This document shows positions 8,130-17,795 of a stretch of DNA of 64,000 nt, one piece after another. The DNA is from Massilia sp. WG5 (GTDB lineage: Bacteria; Pseudomonadota; Gammaproteobacteria; Burkholderiales; Burkholderiaceae_D). The DNA lies in NCBI RefSeq assembly GCF_001412595.2, contig NZ_CP012640.2, positions 1,178,001-1,242,000 of the forward strand, read 5' to 3'. Both the position numbers and the translations under genes were made by a program. The notes beneath the pieces are model-generated. The model made no database searches and was not told the DNA's origin. It worked only from the letters and a program-made list of their open reading frames with translations. The first letter of the stretch is position 1. Every line of letters begins with the position of its first letter.

Positions 8130-8924
8130 ATGAAATCCACTATGCTAAGCGGCAAGACCGCACTCGTGACCGGCTCGACTTCGGGCATCGGCCTCGGCAT
8201 CGCCCGCGCGCTGGCCGAACAGGGTGCGAATATCGTGTTCAACGGCTTCGGCGACGCCCAGCAGATCGAAAAGCTGCACACCGACATCGGCCAGGAATTC
8301 GGCGTGCGCACCGCCTACCACAACGCCGACATGTCCAAGCCGGACCAGATCGAAGCCATGATGGCCTTCGCCACCGAAAAATTCGGCGGGGTCGACATCC
8401 TCGTCAACAATGCCGGCATCCAGCACGTCGCCAACGTCGACGAATTCCCGACCGAGAAGTGGGACGCCATCATCGCTATCAACCTGACCTCGGCCTTCCA
8501 CACCTCGCGCCTGGCCCTGCCCGGCATGAAGCAGAAGAACTGGGGCCGCATCATCAACCTGGCCTCGGTACACGGCCTGGTCGGCTCGGCCGGCAAGTCG
8601 GCCTATGTGGCCGCCAAGCACGGACTGGTCGGCTTCACCAAGGTCACCGCGCTGGAAAACGCCCATACCGGCGTCACCTGCAATGCGATCTGCCCGGGCT
8701 GGGTGCTGACCCCGCTGGTGCAGAAGCAGGTCGACGACCGCGCCGCGCGCGAAAACATTCCCGTCGAGCAGGCCAAGAAAGCCCTGCTGAGCGAGAAGCA
8801 GCCGTCCGGCGAGTTCGTCACCCCCGAAGAACTGGGCGCGCTGGCGGTCTTCTTCTGCTCGCCCGCGGGCGACCAGGTGCGCGGCGTGGCCTGGAACATG
8901 GACGGCGGCTGGGCCGCGCAATAA
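8130..8924 (+). CDS. bdhA: 3-hydroxybutyrate dehydrogenase (SDR)
   Basis: A 264-residue short-chain dehydrogenase that oxidises D-3-hydroxybutyrate to acetoacetate with NAD+, a step of polyhydroxybutyrate use. The Rossmann motif TGSTSGIGLGIA lies near residue 13, NNAG near 91, the catalytic SVHGLVGSAGKSAYVAAKHG carries Ser, Tyr and Lys, and CPGWVLTPLVQKQV is the substrate-side segment characteristic of bacterial BdhA. A GA-rich ribosome-binding site (AAGAGG) precedes the ATG. The scoAB genes at 15.7-17.1 kb encode the transferase that would activate the acetoacetate product. A small unknown gene follows on the same strand. Confidence 0.95.
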   Translation: MKSTMLSGKTALVTGSTSGIGLGIARALAEQGANIVFNGFGDAQQIEKLHTDIGQEFGVRTAYHNADMSKPDQIEAMMAFATEKFGGVDILVNNAGIQHVANVDEFPTEKWDAIIAINLTSAFHTSRLALPGMKQKNWGRIINLASVHGLVGSAGKSAYVAAKHGLVGFTKVTALENAHTGVTCNAICPGWVLTPLVQKQVDDRAARENIPVEQAKKALLSEKQPSGEFVTPEELGALAVFFCSPAGDQVRGVAWNMDGGWAAQ

Positions 8925-9001
8925 TCCCCTCCGCCTGCCGGCGGGGAATCGCGATTCATGGCATGCTGGCGATCTTCGCAACACAAGAAAGCAGCAAGAC
9001 C

Positions 9002-9382
9002 ATGACGCAGCGCCTCGACGAACAGGAATTGCAGGACGCCTGCCTGGACCTGGCCCGGGTCGTGCTGGCCGCCGGCCAGCCCCAGGTATCGAACGACATC
9101 CTGGAGACCCTGGCCGACCGCTTCCACCGCGAGGTGGTCGACTTCGCGCCCGGCATCGCGCGCGCGGGCCGCGACCCGAACCTGCTCACGCGCGCCGTCT
9201 ACTACCTGATCGACGCCCACGCCCTGCCCCTGATGGGCACCGACACGGAATGGTTCCGCCAGGCCCTGGTGTGCCTGGTCGAGCTGGCGGCGCCGGGGAT
9301 CGCGCTGTCCGACAAGGGCGGCGCCTTCTTGCGCGACGTGCAGCTCGGGATCGAGCAGTCGCTGGGGGATCTGGAGCGTTGA
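9002..9382 (+). CDS. Small helical protein of unknown function
   Basis: A 126-residue acidic, mostly helical protein (MTQRLDEQELQDACLDLARV at the start) without signal peptide, membrane segment or motif that I recognise. The start at 9002 follows an A/G-rich stretch; an in-frame ATG at 8963 would add 13 residues. It begins 77 bp after bdhA and precedes the amidohydrolase gene by 57 bp, all on the plus strand. Codon use and GC pattern match the neighbours, which supports a real gene. Confidence 0.65.
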   Translation: MTQRLDEQELQDACLDLARVVLAAGQPQVSNDILETLADRFHREVVDFAPGIARAGRDPNLLTRAVYYLIDAHALPLMGTDTEWFRQALVCLVELAAPGIALSDKGGAFLRDVQLGIEQSLGDLER

Positions 9383-9439
9383 CGAGCGCTCCGCTATGAT
9401 GCTGTCTTTCCATCCCATAAAGACAACAGGAAGACACCC

Positions 9440-10747
9440 ATGCGGATCCGCGCCAAGCAGCTCGCCCTTTCCATCGTCACGGTCCTGGCGTCCTCCATCG
9501 GAGCGCTGGGCCAGGCCGCGCCCCAGCTCCCGCCCGCCGGCCCGGTACTGATCACGGCCGACCAGGTCTGGACCGGCGACGGCGCGCCGCATGCCGGCTG
9601 GAGCGTGCTGGTGGCCCAGGGCCGCATCCAGGCAGTCGGCCCGGCGGAGAAGATGACGCTGCCGGCCGACGTCGAACGCGTCGCCCTGCCCGGCAAGACC
9701 CTGATCCCCGGCCTGATCGACCTGCATTCGCACGTGCTGCTGCACCCGTATAACGAGACCACCTGGGACGACCAGGTGCTCAAGGAGGCGCCGGCCTACC
9801 GCATCGCGCTGGCCGTGCGCCACGCGCTTGACACCCTGCAGGCCGGCTTCACCACCCTGCGCGACCTCGGCACCGAAGGCGCCGGCTACGCCGACGTCGG
9901 CATCAAGCGCGCCATCGAGGAAGGCCAGGTGCCGGGCCCGCGCCTGCTGGTGGCGACCCGCGCCATCGTCGCCACCGCCAGCTACGGTCCGGCCGAGCGC
10001 AGCTACCGTCCGGACATGGACCTCCCCTACGGCGCGCAGCAGGCCACCGGCGTCGTTGAAGCGACCAAAGCCGTGCGCGAGCAGTCCTCGCACGGCGCCG
10101 ACTGGATCAAGTTCTACGCCGACTACCGCACCGGCATCGACGGCAGCACCCGCCCCACCTTCACGCTGGAGGAAATGAAGGCGATCGTGGCGGCGGCCCA
10201 CGTCACGGGACGCAAGGTGGCGGCGCACGCCAGCAGCGACGATGCGATCCGCCTGGCCGTGCTGGCCGGCGTCGACACGATCGAGCACGGCTACGGCGCC
10301 AGCGAAGCCACCTTCAAACTGATGCTGGAACGCCATACCGCCTATGTGCCGACGCTCACCGCGCCGGAAGCGATCGGCGAATATTTCCAGAAGTACGTGC
10401 GCGGCGGCACGCCCACGGCCGGCATGCAGGAAGCGGCGCGCGCCTTCCGGCTGGCGCACAGGCTGGGCGTCACGATCGGCAACGGCAGCGATGTCGGCGT
10501 GTTCGCCCATGGCACCAACGAGCGCGAGCTGGAGTGGATGGTGCGCCTGGGCATGAGCCCGACGGAAGCGCTGCGCGCCGCCACCGTGGTCGCCGCGCAT
10601 ATCCTCGGCAAGAACGACCTGGGCGCGCTCCAGACCGGCAACCTGGCCGACGTGATCGCGGTCGAGGGCGACCCGACCGCCGACATCGCGGCGCTGCGCA
10701 AGGTCGGCTTCGTGATGAAGGGCGGCACCATCTATCGGCGTAACTGA
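9440..10747 (+). CDS. Exported metal-dependent amidohydrolase
   Basis: A 435-residue amidohydrolase-superfamily enzyme of the imidazolonepropionase/prolidase-like group. The N-terminus (residues 1-26) is a signal peptide ending near GALGQA, so the enzyme probably acts in the periplasm. Metal ligands are in the usual order: HSH (H96, H98), a Lys in [10 protein letters not shown] that could be carbamylated, His in AAHASSDD, His in TIEHGYG and Asp in GNGSDVG. The C-terminal strand segment ([17 protein letters not shown]) closes the composite domain. Related enzymes cleave Xaa-Pro or other acyl-amino-acid bonds; the substrate cannot be read from sequence. A ribosome-binding site (ACAGGAAG) precedes the ATG. 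Confidence 0.88.
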   Translation: MRIRAKQLALSIVTVLASSIGALGQAAPQLPPAGPVLITADQVWTGDGAPHAGWSVLVAQGRIQAVGPAEKMTLPADVERVALPGKTLIPGLIDLHSHVLLHPYNETTWDDQVLKEAPAYRIALAVRHALDTLQAGFTTLRDLGTEGAGYADVGIKRAIEEGQVPGPRLLVATRAIVATASYGPAERSYRPDMDLPYGAQQATGVVEATKAVREQSSHGADWIKFYADYRTGIDGSTRPTFTLEEMKAIVAAAHVTGRKVAAHASSDDAIRLAVLAGVDTIEHGYGASEATFKLMLERHTAYVPTLTAPEAIGEYFQKYVRGGTPTAGMQEAARAFRLAHRLGVTIGNGSDVGVFAHGTNERELEWMVRLGMSPTEALRAATVVAAHILGKNDLGALQTGNLADVIAVEGDPTADIAALRKVGFVMKGGTIYRRN

Positions 10748-10798
10748 ACACCGCCCTTGAGTGCGCCCCCTGACATTCAGGAAGCGTAGGATCGGTTA

Positions 10799-10816
10799 TA
10801 GGCGCCGGTGTTGCGG
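10799..10816 (+). promoter_or_regulatory. Possible sigma-54 (-24/-12) promoter of dctA
   Basis: GG at 10801-10802 and TTGC ending at 10814 have the exact 10-base GG-GC spacing of sigma-54 promoters, 75 bp ahead of the dctA ATG. dctA genes are often RpoN/DctD-controlled. The -24 element is TAGGCGC rather than TTGGCAC, and no DctB/DctD genes lie nearby, so this is weak. Confidence 0.3.
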
Positions 10817-10888
10817 TTTTCCACAATAGCTGGCGCAGATATTTTCAGTAATGATGACGGCACTATCATTAGCGCATGAAGCCTGATC

Positions 10889-12190
10889 ATGAAAAAACCA
10901 TTCTATAAAGTGCTGTACATCCAGGTGCTGTTCGCGATTATCGTGGGCGTCCTGCTTGGCATCTACGATCCCGGCCTGGCCACCGCGATGAAGCCGCTGG
11001 GAGACGGCTTCGTCAAGCTGATCAAGATGATCATCGCACCGGTGATCTTCTGTACCGTCGTCGCCGGTATCGCCGGCATGCAGGACATGAAGAAGGTCGG
11101 CCGCGTCGGCGGCAAGGCCCTGCTCTACTTCGAGGTCGTGTCGACCTTCGCGCTGGCGATCGGCCTGATCGTCGCCAATGTCATCAAGCCGGGCGCCGGC
11201 TTCAACGTCAACCCGGCCACCATCGACACCCACTCGATCGCCCAGTACACCGACAAGACCAAGGCGCTGACGACCACCGACTTCCTGATGAACATCATCC
11301 CGAACACCTTCGTGGATGCGTTCGCCAAGGGCGAGATCCTGCAGGTCCTGCTGATCGCGATCCTGTGCGGCATCGCGCTGTCGATGATGGGCGAGCGCGG
11401 CCGTCCCATCACCCGCGGCATCGAAACCCTGTCGCACATGATCTTCGGCGTGGTGAACATCATCATGAAGGCCGCCCCGATCGGCGCCTTCGGTGCGATG
11501 GCCTTCACCATCGGCAAATACGGCGTCAAGTCGCTGATCCCGCTGGCTTCGCTGGTCGGTTCCTTCTACCTGACCTGCGCCCTGTTCGTGTTCCTCGTGC
11601 TCGGCTTCATCGCCCGCATGACCGGCTTCTCGATCCTGCGCTACCTCGCCTACATCAAGGAAGAGCTGCTGGTCGTGCTGGGCACCAGCTCGTCGGAAAG
11701 CGCGCTGCCGGCCATCATGCGCAAGCTGGAAAAGCTGGGTTGCCCGAAATCGGTGGTGGGCCTGGTGGTCCCGACCGGCTACTCCTTCAACCTGGACGGC
11801 ACCAACATCTACATGACGATGGCCGCCCTGTTCGTGGCCCAGGCCACCAACACCGAGCTGACCCTGACCCAGGAACTGACCATCCTGTTCGTGGCCATGC
11901 TGACCTCGAAGGGCGCGTCCGGCATCACCGGCGCCGGCTTCATCACCCTGGCGGCGACGCTGGCCGTGGTGCCGACCATCCCGGTGGCGGGCATGACCCT
12001 GATCCTGGGCATCGACAAGTTCATGAGCGAATGCCGCGCCCTGACCAACATCATCGGGAACGGCGTCGCGACCATCGTCGTGTCGAAGTGGGAAGGCGAG
12101 CTCGACAAGGAGCGCCTGGCCGCCGAGCTGAAGCATCCAAGCGTCGATGACGGTACGCTGCGCGAGCAGGCAGCACACGAGACCGCCTGA
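10889..12190 (+). CDS. dctA: C4-dicarboxylate:cation symporter DctA
   Basis: A 433-residue dicarboxylate/amino acid:cation symporter of the DAACS family that imports succinate, fumarate, malate and related C4 acids. The N-terminus [21 protein letters not shown] matches DctA. The serine-rich re-entrant loop ([21 protein letters not shown]), the substrate-binding [14 protein letters not shown] and the later [14 protein letters not shown] are all intact. Eight or more hydrophobic segments are visible. It is monocistronic: a strong terminator lies 30 bp downstream. The dmlA/dmlR pair 20 kb away would use D-malate taken up by such a transporter. Confidence 0.96.
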   Translation: MKKPFYKVLYIQVLFAIIVGVLLGIYDPGLATAMKPLGDGFVKLIKMIIAPVIFCTVVAGIAGMQDMKKVGRVGGKALLYFEVVSTFALAIGLIVANVIKPGAGFNVNPATIDTHSIAQYTDKTKALTTTDFLMNIIPNTFVDAFAKGEILQVLLIAILCGIALSMMGERGRPITRGIETLSHMIFGVVNIIMKAAPIGAFGAMAFTIGKYGVKSLIPLASLVGSFYLTCALFVFLVLGFIARMTGFSILRYLAYIKEELLVVLGTSSSESALPAIMRKLEKLGCPKSVVGLVVPTGYSFNLDGTNIYMTMAALFVAQATNTELTLTQELTILFVAMLTSKGASGITGAGFITLAATLAVVPTIPVAGMTLILGIDKFMSECRALTNIIGNGVATIVVSKWEGELDKERLAAELKHPSVDDGTLREQAAHETA

Positions 12191-12218
12191 TCGACAGGTC
12201 TGCGCCATCCTCGTTCCG

Positions 12219-12246
12219 ACGCCGGGTTCGCCCGGCGTTTTTTTTT
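12219..12246 (+). terminator. Rho-independent terminator after dctA
   Basis: An 8-bp stem (ACGCCGGG with CCCGGCGT) closes a TTCG tetraloop and is followed by a run of T residues. It lies 28 bp after the dctA stop codon and before the HDOD gene. Confidence 0.92.
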
Positions 12247-12284
12247 GCTGTTCGACCCTGGGCGATGCATATAGAATCCTTCCT

Positions 12285-13253
12285 ATGAAGAACTGGATTA
12301 ATCGCCTGCGTGGCGCTTCGGACACCGCGCCCGCCGCGCCCGCCGCTCCGGCGGAAGCAGCCGACGAGCAGGCCGCCGACCTGGCGGCCGAGATCGAAGC
12401 GACCTATTACCGCTGGCTGACGGCCGCGCATGGCTATGCGGCCCCGCCCGAAGTCGAAACCCGCATCCTCGACGAGGTCCGGATCCTGGGCCTGCAGCCC
12501 TTTGATGCCGCCGGCCTGGTGCCGCGCGTGCCGGAAGCGATTCCGAAACTGCTGGCCAGCCTGAACGACGAGGACGCGTCGGTGGCGGAACTGGCGCGCC
12601 AGGTGGCGCAGGACGTGGTGCTGACCGCGGAAGTGATCCGCGAAGCGAACAGCGCCTATTACCGCCCGATCGCCCCCGTCAAGAACCTCGAAGCCGCCAT
12701 CATGATGCTGGGCCAGAACGGCTTGCGCATGCTGCTGGCGCGCGTCGCCTTCCGCCCCCTCGTCAACATGCAGGCCGACGGCTTTGCGCGCGTTGCCGCG
12801 CCCCGGGTCTGGAACCAGTCGATCAGCTGCGCGCTGGCCGCCAGCCTGATGGCGCCGGGCCTGAGCACCAGCGTGTTCGAAGCCTACCTGGCCGGCCTGA
12901 TGCAGAACGTGGGCCTGGTGGTGGCCTTCCGCCTCGCCGACCGCGTCTGCACCGGCGGCAGGGTGCCCGGCGCCGGCAGCTTCGGCGCCCGCCTGCTGGC
13001 CGGCAGCCGCCAGCTGTCCGCCGCCATCGCCGCGCACTGGAACTTCCCCGAACAGGTCATCGCCGCCATCGCCCATGCCGGCGCCCCGGGCAGCGACCAC
13101 CTGGCCGAAGCCCTGGCCCTCGGCGACCGCATCGCCAAGCTGCGCCTGCTGATCGACGACGAGGTGCTGGGCGAGGACGATGCGCTGGTGACGGACGGGC
13201 TGGACAATTTCCAGCGGCGTTGCCTGGGCAAGCTGGCCAAGCTGGAAGGCTGA
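12285..13253 (+). CDS. HDOD domain protein
   Basis: A 322-residue protein with a Pro/Ala-rich acidic N-terminal linker (about 10-45) and a single HDOD domain (about 75-275), the HD-related output domain without the catalytic metal residues found in bacterial signalling proteins. The segment [48 protein letters not shown] is typical: in HDOD proteins it reads LP.LP....L...... with the D residue before V. The later [10 protein letters not shown] replaces GLLHDIG, so the HD pair is absent, as usual in HDOD. No further output domain is present. Its role is probably in regulation of motility, stress or nucleotide signalling; no partner is adjacent. The ATG at 12285 lies 38 bp after the dctA terminator. 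Confidence 0.87.
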   Translation: MKNWINRLRGASDTAPAAPAAPAEAADEQAADLAAEIEATYYRWLTAAHGYAAPPEVETRILDEVRILGLQPFDAAGLVPRVPEAIPKLLASLNDEDASVAELARQVAQDVVLTAEVIREANSAYYRPIAPVKNLEAAIMMLGQNGLRMLLARVAFRPLVNMQADGFARVAAPRVWNQSISCALAASLMAPGLSTSVFEAYLAGLMQNVGLVVAFRLADRVCTGGRVPGAGSFGARLLAGSRQLSAAIAAHWNFPEQVIAAIAHAGAPGSDHLAEALALGDRIAKLRLLIDDEVLGEDDALVTDGLDNFQRRCLGKLAKLEG

Positions 13254-13263
13254 TCGCAGCGAT

Positions 13264-13293
13264 ACGTCGTTCCCGCGCAGGTGGGGACGACGT
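13264..13293. repeat. Inverted repeat, REP-like or bidirectional terminator
   Basis: Arms ACGTCGTTCCC (13264-13274) and GGGGACGACGT (13283-13293) pair over 11 bp with one G-T wobble around an 8-base loop. It sits between the HDOD stop codon and the 3' end of the ABC exporter remnant on the opposite strand, and has a short T run (TTTATT) on the plus side. Confidence 0.6.
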
Positions 13294-13298
13294 GACAT

Positions 13299-13779
13299 TT
13301 ATTCTGGCCTCTGCTGCTGCAGCCACAGCTGCGCATACGCCCTTCGCTGCGCAGCAGTTCCGCATGCGTGCCCTGCTCGACGATGCGTCCATGTTCCATG
13401 ACGATGATGGCGTCGGCGTTCACGATGGTCGACAGCCGGTGCGCGATGATCAGGATGCTGCGCTTGCGCGCCAGCCTTTCCAGTTCGCGCGCGATCGCGC
13501 GTTCCGATACCGAATCCAGGGCCGAGGTCGCCTCGTCGAAGACCAGGATCGGCGGGTTCTTCAGGATCGCGCGGGCGACGCCGATGCGCTGCCTTTCGCC
13601 GCCCGAGAACATCACGCCGCGCTCGCCGACCGGGCTGCGGTGGTCGAGGCGAAACGCAGCAGCGCCGAGGCGGCGATGCGCCCGCGGTAGTGCCGCGTCA
13701 CACCCCACAGCTCGGCCGAAAAGGGGCGGCGCGGGGTGGATGCGTCGGTATCGCCTGCGCTGTCCGTGGAATCCACCAT
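13299..13779 (-). pseudogene. Remnant of an ATM1-type ABC exporter (internal deletion and frameshift)
   Basis: The minus strand holds both ends of one ABC half-transporter. From the ATG at 13779 a typical leader runs ([10 protein letters not shown], then [20 protein letters not shown]) and breaks off near 13650. In a different frame the C-terminal ATPase half begins at once with [21 protein letters not shown] (signature motif), then Walker [14 protein letters not shown] and the H-loop IIAHRLSTI. About 450 residues, including all membrane helices and Walker A, are missing. A second one-base slip near 13341 separates [11 protein letters not shown] from the expected ending [13 protein letters not shown], whose TAA is at 13299. 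The product cannot be functional. The motif spelling resembles ATM1/HMT1 exporters of glutathione-linked metals. Confidence 0.85.
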
Positions 13780-13930
13780 GCGCGCAACGGACTCGGTTCG
13801 GGATGCCAAGCATTGGACCGGACAAGGCCAATTTGGATCGGCTCGACCCCGCCAAAGACAAGCTTGTCTATGACGCTTCCCTCATGACAACCGGGCTATG
13901 ACTCGGCCATTCCCACGCAATCGAATTTTT

Positions 13931-13962
13931 GTAGACAAGTCAATCTAGACAAGCTAGTCTAG
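13931..13962 (+). promoter_or_regulatory. Putative BlaI-type operator
   Basis: CTAGAC (13945-13950) and GTCTAG (13957-13962) form an inverted repeat across AAGCTA, and a related half-site GTAGACAAGT begins at 13931. The repeats sit 33-64 bp ahead of the BlaI-like gene, where an autorepressor would bind. The sequence is much more AT-rich than the surroundings. Confidence 0.6.
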
Positions 13963-13994
13963 GCTTACCTACCGATTGCATTCAAGGATGAACG

Positions 13995-14396
13995 ATGGCC
14001 AAGCCCCCTGCCCCTTTCAAGCCGACCCCGGCCGAACTCGACCTGCTGCAGGTCCTGTGGCCCATGGGCTCCGGCACCGCCCGCCAGGTGCACGACGAGA
14101 TCATGAAGACCCGGCCGGAGGTGACTTATGCAACCGTGCTGCGCCTGATGCAGATCATGCACGCGAAGGGCCTCCTGATCCGCGACGAGCGCGAGCGCTC
14201 GCATGTGTATGCGCCCGCCCACGCGCAGGAATCGCTGCAGACCAACCTGCTGAAGGACTTGATGCAGCGCGCCTTCTCGGGCTCGGCCAAGGCGCTGGTG
14301 CTGGCCGCCCTCAAGACCGGCATCTCGAAGAAGGAGCGCGAGGAGATCGAGCAGCTGCTGAAGGACGAAGCGCACGGCAGCGAGGACAAGGAATGA
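13995..14396 (+). CDS. BlaI/MecI/CopY-family transcriptional repressor
   Basis: A 133-residue winged-helix regulator. The N-terminal PTPAELDLLQVLWPMGSGTARQVHDEI followed by PEVTYATVLRLMQIMHAKGLLIRDERERSHVY is the classic BlaI DNA-binding domain, and the C-terminal helical part is the dimerisation region where BlaR1-type proteases cut. It represses its own operon in known systems. The stop overlaps the start of the M56 protease gene by 4 bp (ATGA), so the pair is translationally coupled. An inverted repeat upstream is a likely operator. No beta-lactamase gene is adjacent, so the inducing signal is unknown. Confidence 0.93.
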   Translation: MAKPPAPFKPTPAELDLLQVLWPMGSGTARQVHDEIMKTRPEVTYATVLRLMQIMHAKGLLIRDERERSHVYAPAHAQESLQTNLLKDLMQRAFSGSAKALVLAALKTGISKKEREEIEQLLKDEAHGSEDKE

Positions 14397-15664
14397 GCGC
14401 CGCCGCCCTGGTCGCCGCGCTCGGCTGGACCCTGGTCCATTTCGTCTGGCAGGGCGCCCTGCTCGGCTGCGCCGTCGCGGTACTGCTCACCTTCCTGCGC
14501 AATGCTCGGCCGGAAACCCGCTATGCGGTCGCCTGCCTCGGCCTGTTGCTGTGCATGGCATGGCCGATGGCCGACCTGGCGCTGCTGCTCAGCGCCGGCG
14601 ACGCCGAGCCCGCCGCCCGCCTGCTGCCGGCCTCGGGCGCAGCCCGCAGCCGCGCCATGGACCCAATCGGCCTCCTGCCGTGGATCCAGTCCAGGCTGGA
14701 CTGGATCGTCGTCCTGTGGGCCGCCTGTGCCGGCGCGCTCGGCCTGCGCATGGTGGCCGGGCTGCTGTGGATCGGGCGCGCCGTGCGCCTGGAGGCTTGC
14801 GACCCGGCCTGGCAGGCGCGCCTCACCCGGATGGCGCGGGACTTCGGCCTGGACCGCGAGGTGCGGCTGCGCGTCATCGACGGCCTGGCCAGTCCGATCA
14901 CGGCCGGCTGGTGGCGCCCGGTGGTGCTGGTGCCGGCCAGCCTGGTAACAGGCATGCCGCCGCAGCTGCTGGAAGCCCTGCTGGCGCACGAACTCGGCCA
15001 TGTGCGCCGCCACGACTACCTGGTCAACCTGGGCCAGAACGTCATCGAAACCCTCTTCTTCTACCACCCGGCGGTCTGGTGGATATCGCACCGGATCCGC
15101 ATCGAGCGCGAACAGATCGCAGACGATTACGCAGCAAGGAAACTCGGCGAACCGCGGCGCCTGGCCCTTGCACTATCCGAACTGGAGCGCCTCCAGTTCT
15201 CAACCCACCACCTGGCCCAGGCGGCCAACGGAGGAGATCTCATGTCACGCATCAAACGATTGCTTCGCCCCGACACACAATCGCTGAATTGGAAAGCAGC
15301 CATCCCGGTACTCGGCCTTGCGGCCATGAGCATGGCCCTGTTTGCCCAGGCGGCAGCGGATCCGGGGCCGGTCACGGGCGCAGCCGGGACCCAGACCCCA
15401 GTTCTCGATTTCAGGAGCTGCGCCAAGCCGCATTACCCCAAGGATGAGTTGCAGCGGAACCATGAGGGGACCGTCATCATGCGCTTCCGAGTGGCGCCGG
15501 ACGGCAAGGTGAAAGAGGCACTGGTCAGCGGTTCGAGCGGTTTCCCGGCGCTGGACGAAGCCGCCCGCAGCGCCCTGGAAAAATGCAGCTTCATGGCGGG
15601 CACCTCGGCTGGCAAGCCGGTCGAGTCGTGGGCGACCGTCCAGTACGTCTGGACCACGAAATAA
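14393..15664 (+). CDS. M56 (BlaR1-like) membrane metallopeptidase with TonB-like C-terminus
   Basis: A 423-residue polytopic protein. The N-terminal half has about four TM segments, and the zinc protease motif HELGH lies at residues 199-203 with a downstream glutamate-rich IEREQIADDYA, as in BlaR1/MecR1. In place of a penicillin-binding sensor domain the C-terminus, after a further TM helix (about 300-318), is a TonB_C-like domain (FRSCAKPHYPKDELQRNHEGTVIMRFRVAPDGKV and ALDEAARSALEKC). The expected job is to sense an envelope signal and cleave the BlaI partner encoded immediately upstream (4-bp overlap). The periplasmic domain probably sets the ligand. A terminator follows within 45 bp. Confidence 0.88.
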   Translation: MSAAALVAALGWTLVHFVWQGALLGCAVAVLLTFLRNARPETRYAVACLGLLLCMAWPMADLALLLSAGDAEPAARLLPASGAARSRAMDPIGLLPWIQSRLDWIVVLWAACAGALGLRMVAGLLWIGRAVRLEACDPAWQARLTRMARDFGLDREVRLRVIDGLASPITAGWWRPVVLVPASLVTGMPPQLLEALLAHELGHVRRHDYLVNLGQNVIETLFFYHPAVWWISHRIRIEREQIADDYAARKLGEPRRLALALSELERLQFSTHHLAQAANGGDLMSRIKRLLRPDTQSLNWKAAIPVLGLAAMSMALFAQAAADPGPVTGAAGTQTPVLDFRSCAKPHYPKDELQRNHEGTVIMRFRVAPDGKVKEALVSGSSGFPALDEAARSALEKCSFMAGTSAGKPVESWATVQYVWTTK

Positions 15665-15679
15665 AGGGCGACAACGACA

Positions 15680-15709
15680 AAGCCCGGCGAGGACGCTCGC
15701 CGGGCTTTT
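15680..15709. terminator. Terminator between M56 and scoB genes
   Basis: A 10-bp perfect stem (AGCCCGGCGA with TCGCCGGGCT) around a 6-base loop is followed by TTTT on the plus strand and preceded by AAA, so it could serve both converging genes. Confidence 0.85.
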
Positions 15710-15728
15710 GCTTGCCGCCCGTACGGAA

Positions 15729-16379
15729 TTACAGGCCCGACACGTCCAGCTCGGCGCTGGTCGCGGCCAGCACCTGTTCCCTGGTCACGCCCGGCGCCAG
15801 TTCCACCAGCTTCAGGCCGGTATCGGTGACGTCGATCACGCCGAGGTCGGTGATGATGCGGTCGACCACGCCCACGCCGGTCAGCGGCAGGTCGCACTTC
15901 TTGAGGATCTTGTGGCTGACCGAGCCGTCCTTGGCGGTGGCGACGTGCTCCATCAGCACCACCACGCGCTTGACGCCGGCCACCAGGTCCATCGCACCGC
16001 CCATGCCCTTCACCATCTTGCCCGGGATCATCCAGTTGGCCAGGTCGCCCTTTTCCGAGACCTGCATCGCGCCCAGGATCGCCAGGTTGATCTTGCCGCC
16101 GCGGATCATGCCGAAGGAATCGGCCGAGCTGAAGTAGGCCGAGCCCGGCAGCGCGGTCACGGTCTGCTTGCCGGCGTTGATCAGGTCGGCGTCGACTTCG
16201 GCGTCGGTAGGGAACGGGCCGATGCCCAGCAGGCCGTTTTCGGACTGCAGGAACACTTCGACATCCTGCGGGACGTAGTTCGCCACCAGGGTCGGCAAGC
16301 CGATGCCCAGGTTCACGTAGAAGCCGTCCTGCAGTTCCTTTGCCGCGCGCGCGGCCATTTCATCACGAGTCCATGCCAT
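15729..16379 (-). CDS. scoB: 3-oxoacid CoA-transferase subunit B
   Basis: A 216-residue beta subunit of succinyl-CoA:3-ketoacid CoA-transferase, which moves CoA from succinyl-CoA to acetoacetate. The catalytic-glutamate motif is present as [12 protein letters not shown] (Glu near residue 50), and [26 protein letters not shown] and [14 protein letters not shown] match the family. It lies 18 bp downstream of scoA in a two-gene operon. Together with BdhA it would convert 3-hydroxybutyrate to acetoacetyl-CoA. Confidence 0.95.
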   Translation of the reverse strand: MAWTRDEMAARAAKELQDGFYVNLGIGLPTLVANYVPQDVEVFLQSENGLLGIGPFPTDAEVDADLINAGKQTVTALPGSAYFSSADSFGMIRGGKINLAILGAMQVSEKGDLANWMIPGKMVKGMGGAMDLVAGVKRVVVLMEHVATAKDGSVSHKILKKCDLPLTGVGVVDRIITDLGVIDVTDTGLKLVELAPGVTREQVLAATSAELDVSGL

Positions 16380-16397
16380 GTTATCTGTCTCCTGGTC

Positions 16398-17096
<699 letters not shown>

Positions 17097-17225
17097 ACCC
17101 GTCCCTTTAGTAAGTGATCTGTACAGCAGAGTAGAATTCGAGAATAAAATAGCCCCCCGCAAAGCACAATACCGTAGAAATACCGGCAAGCCCGGACCGG
17201 GAGACAAAGAAGTGGAGAACTAAGC

Positions 17226-17795
17226 TTGCATCAAACGACAGCATCATACGCCATCGATTACGAGATGATTTTCCAGCATGCCCCGGTCGGCATGTGCATC
17301 TCGGTCAACCGCATCATCCAGGCCTGCAACGAGGCGCTGGCGGCGATGTTCGGCTACGACTGCGCCCAGCTGAACGGCAAGTCCTTCGAGGTCCTGTATC
17401 CGACCCATGACGAGTTCCTGCGCACCGGCGACCGCATCGTCCCCATCATGAACGCCCGCGGCCGCTACTCGGACGAGCGCATCATGCGCCGCGCGGACGG
17501 CGAGCTGTTCTGGTGCCACGTGACCGGCCGCGCGCTGGACCCGCAACAGCCGCTGGGCGCCGGGGTCTGGACCTTCGAGGACGTGAGCGAAAAGCGCCCG
17601 GTGACGGCCGCCCTCACCCCGCGCGAACGCGAGATCGCGGCCCTGCTGGTGGAAGGCAAGACCAGCAAGGTGATCGCGCGCGAGACCGACCTGTCGCCGC
17701 GTACGGTGGAGATGCACCGGGCCAAGCTGATGAAGAAGTTTTCGGCGTCCACATCGTCGGAACTGGTGCACAAGCTGGTGGGGGTGGCGCGCTAG
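17226..17795 (+). CDS. PAS domain LuxR-type transcriptional regulator
   Basis: A 189-residue cytosolic regulator. One PAS domain spans about residues 10-118 (MIFQHAPVGMCISVNRIIQACNE at its start), and a LuxR/NarL helix-turn-helix covers about 125-187 (LTPREREIAALLVEGKTSKVIARETDLSPRTVEMHRAKLMKKF). There is no receiver domain, so it probably senses a small ligand or redox state through PAS directly. The likely start is TTG at 17226, preceded by GGAGAAC; an ATG at codon 14 would cut into the PAS domain. It is divergent from scoAB and ends 4 bp inside the converging LRAT-like gene. Regulation of scoAB is an inference from position only. Confidence 0.85.
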   Translation: MHQTTASYAIDYEMIFQHAPVGMCISVNRIIQACNEALAAMFGYDCAQLNGKSFEVLYPTHDEFLRTGDRIVPIMNARGRYSDERIMRRADGELFWCHVTGRALDPQQPLGAGVWTFEDVSEKRPVTAALTPREREIAALLVEGKTSKVIARETDLSPRTVEMHRAKLMKKFSASTSSELVHKLVGVAR

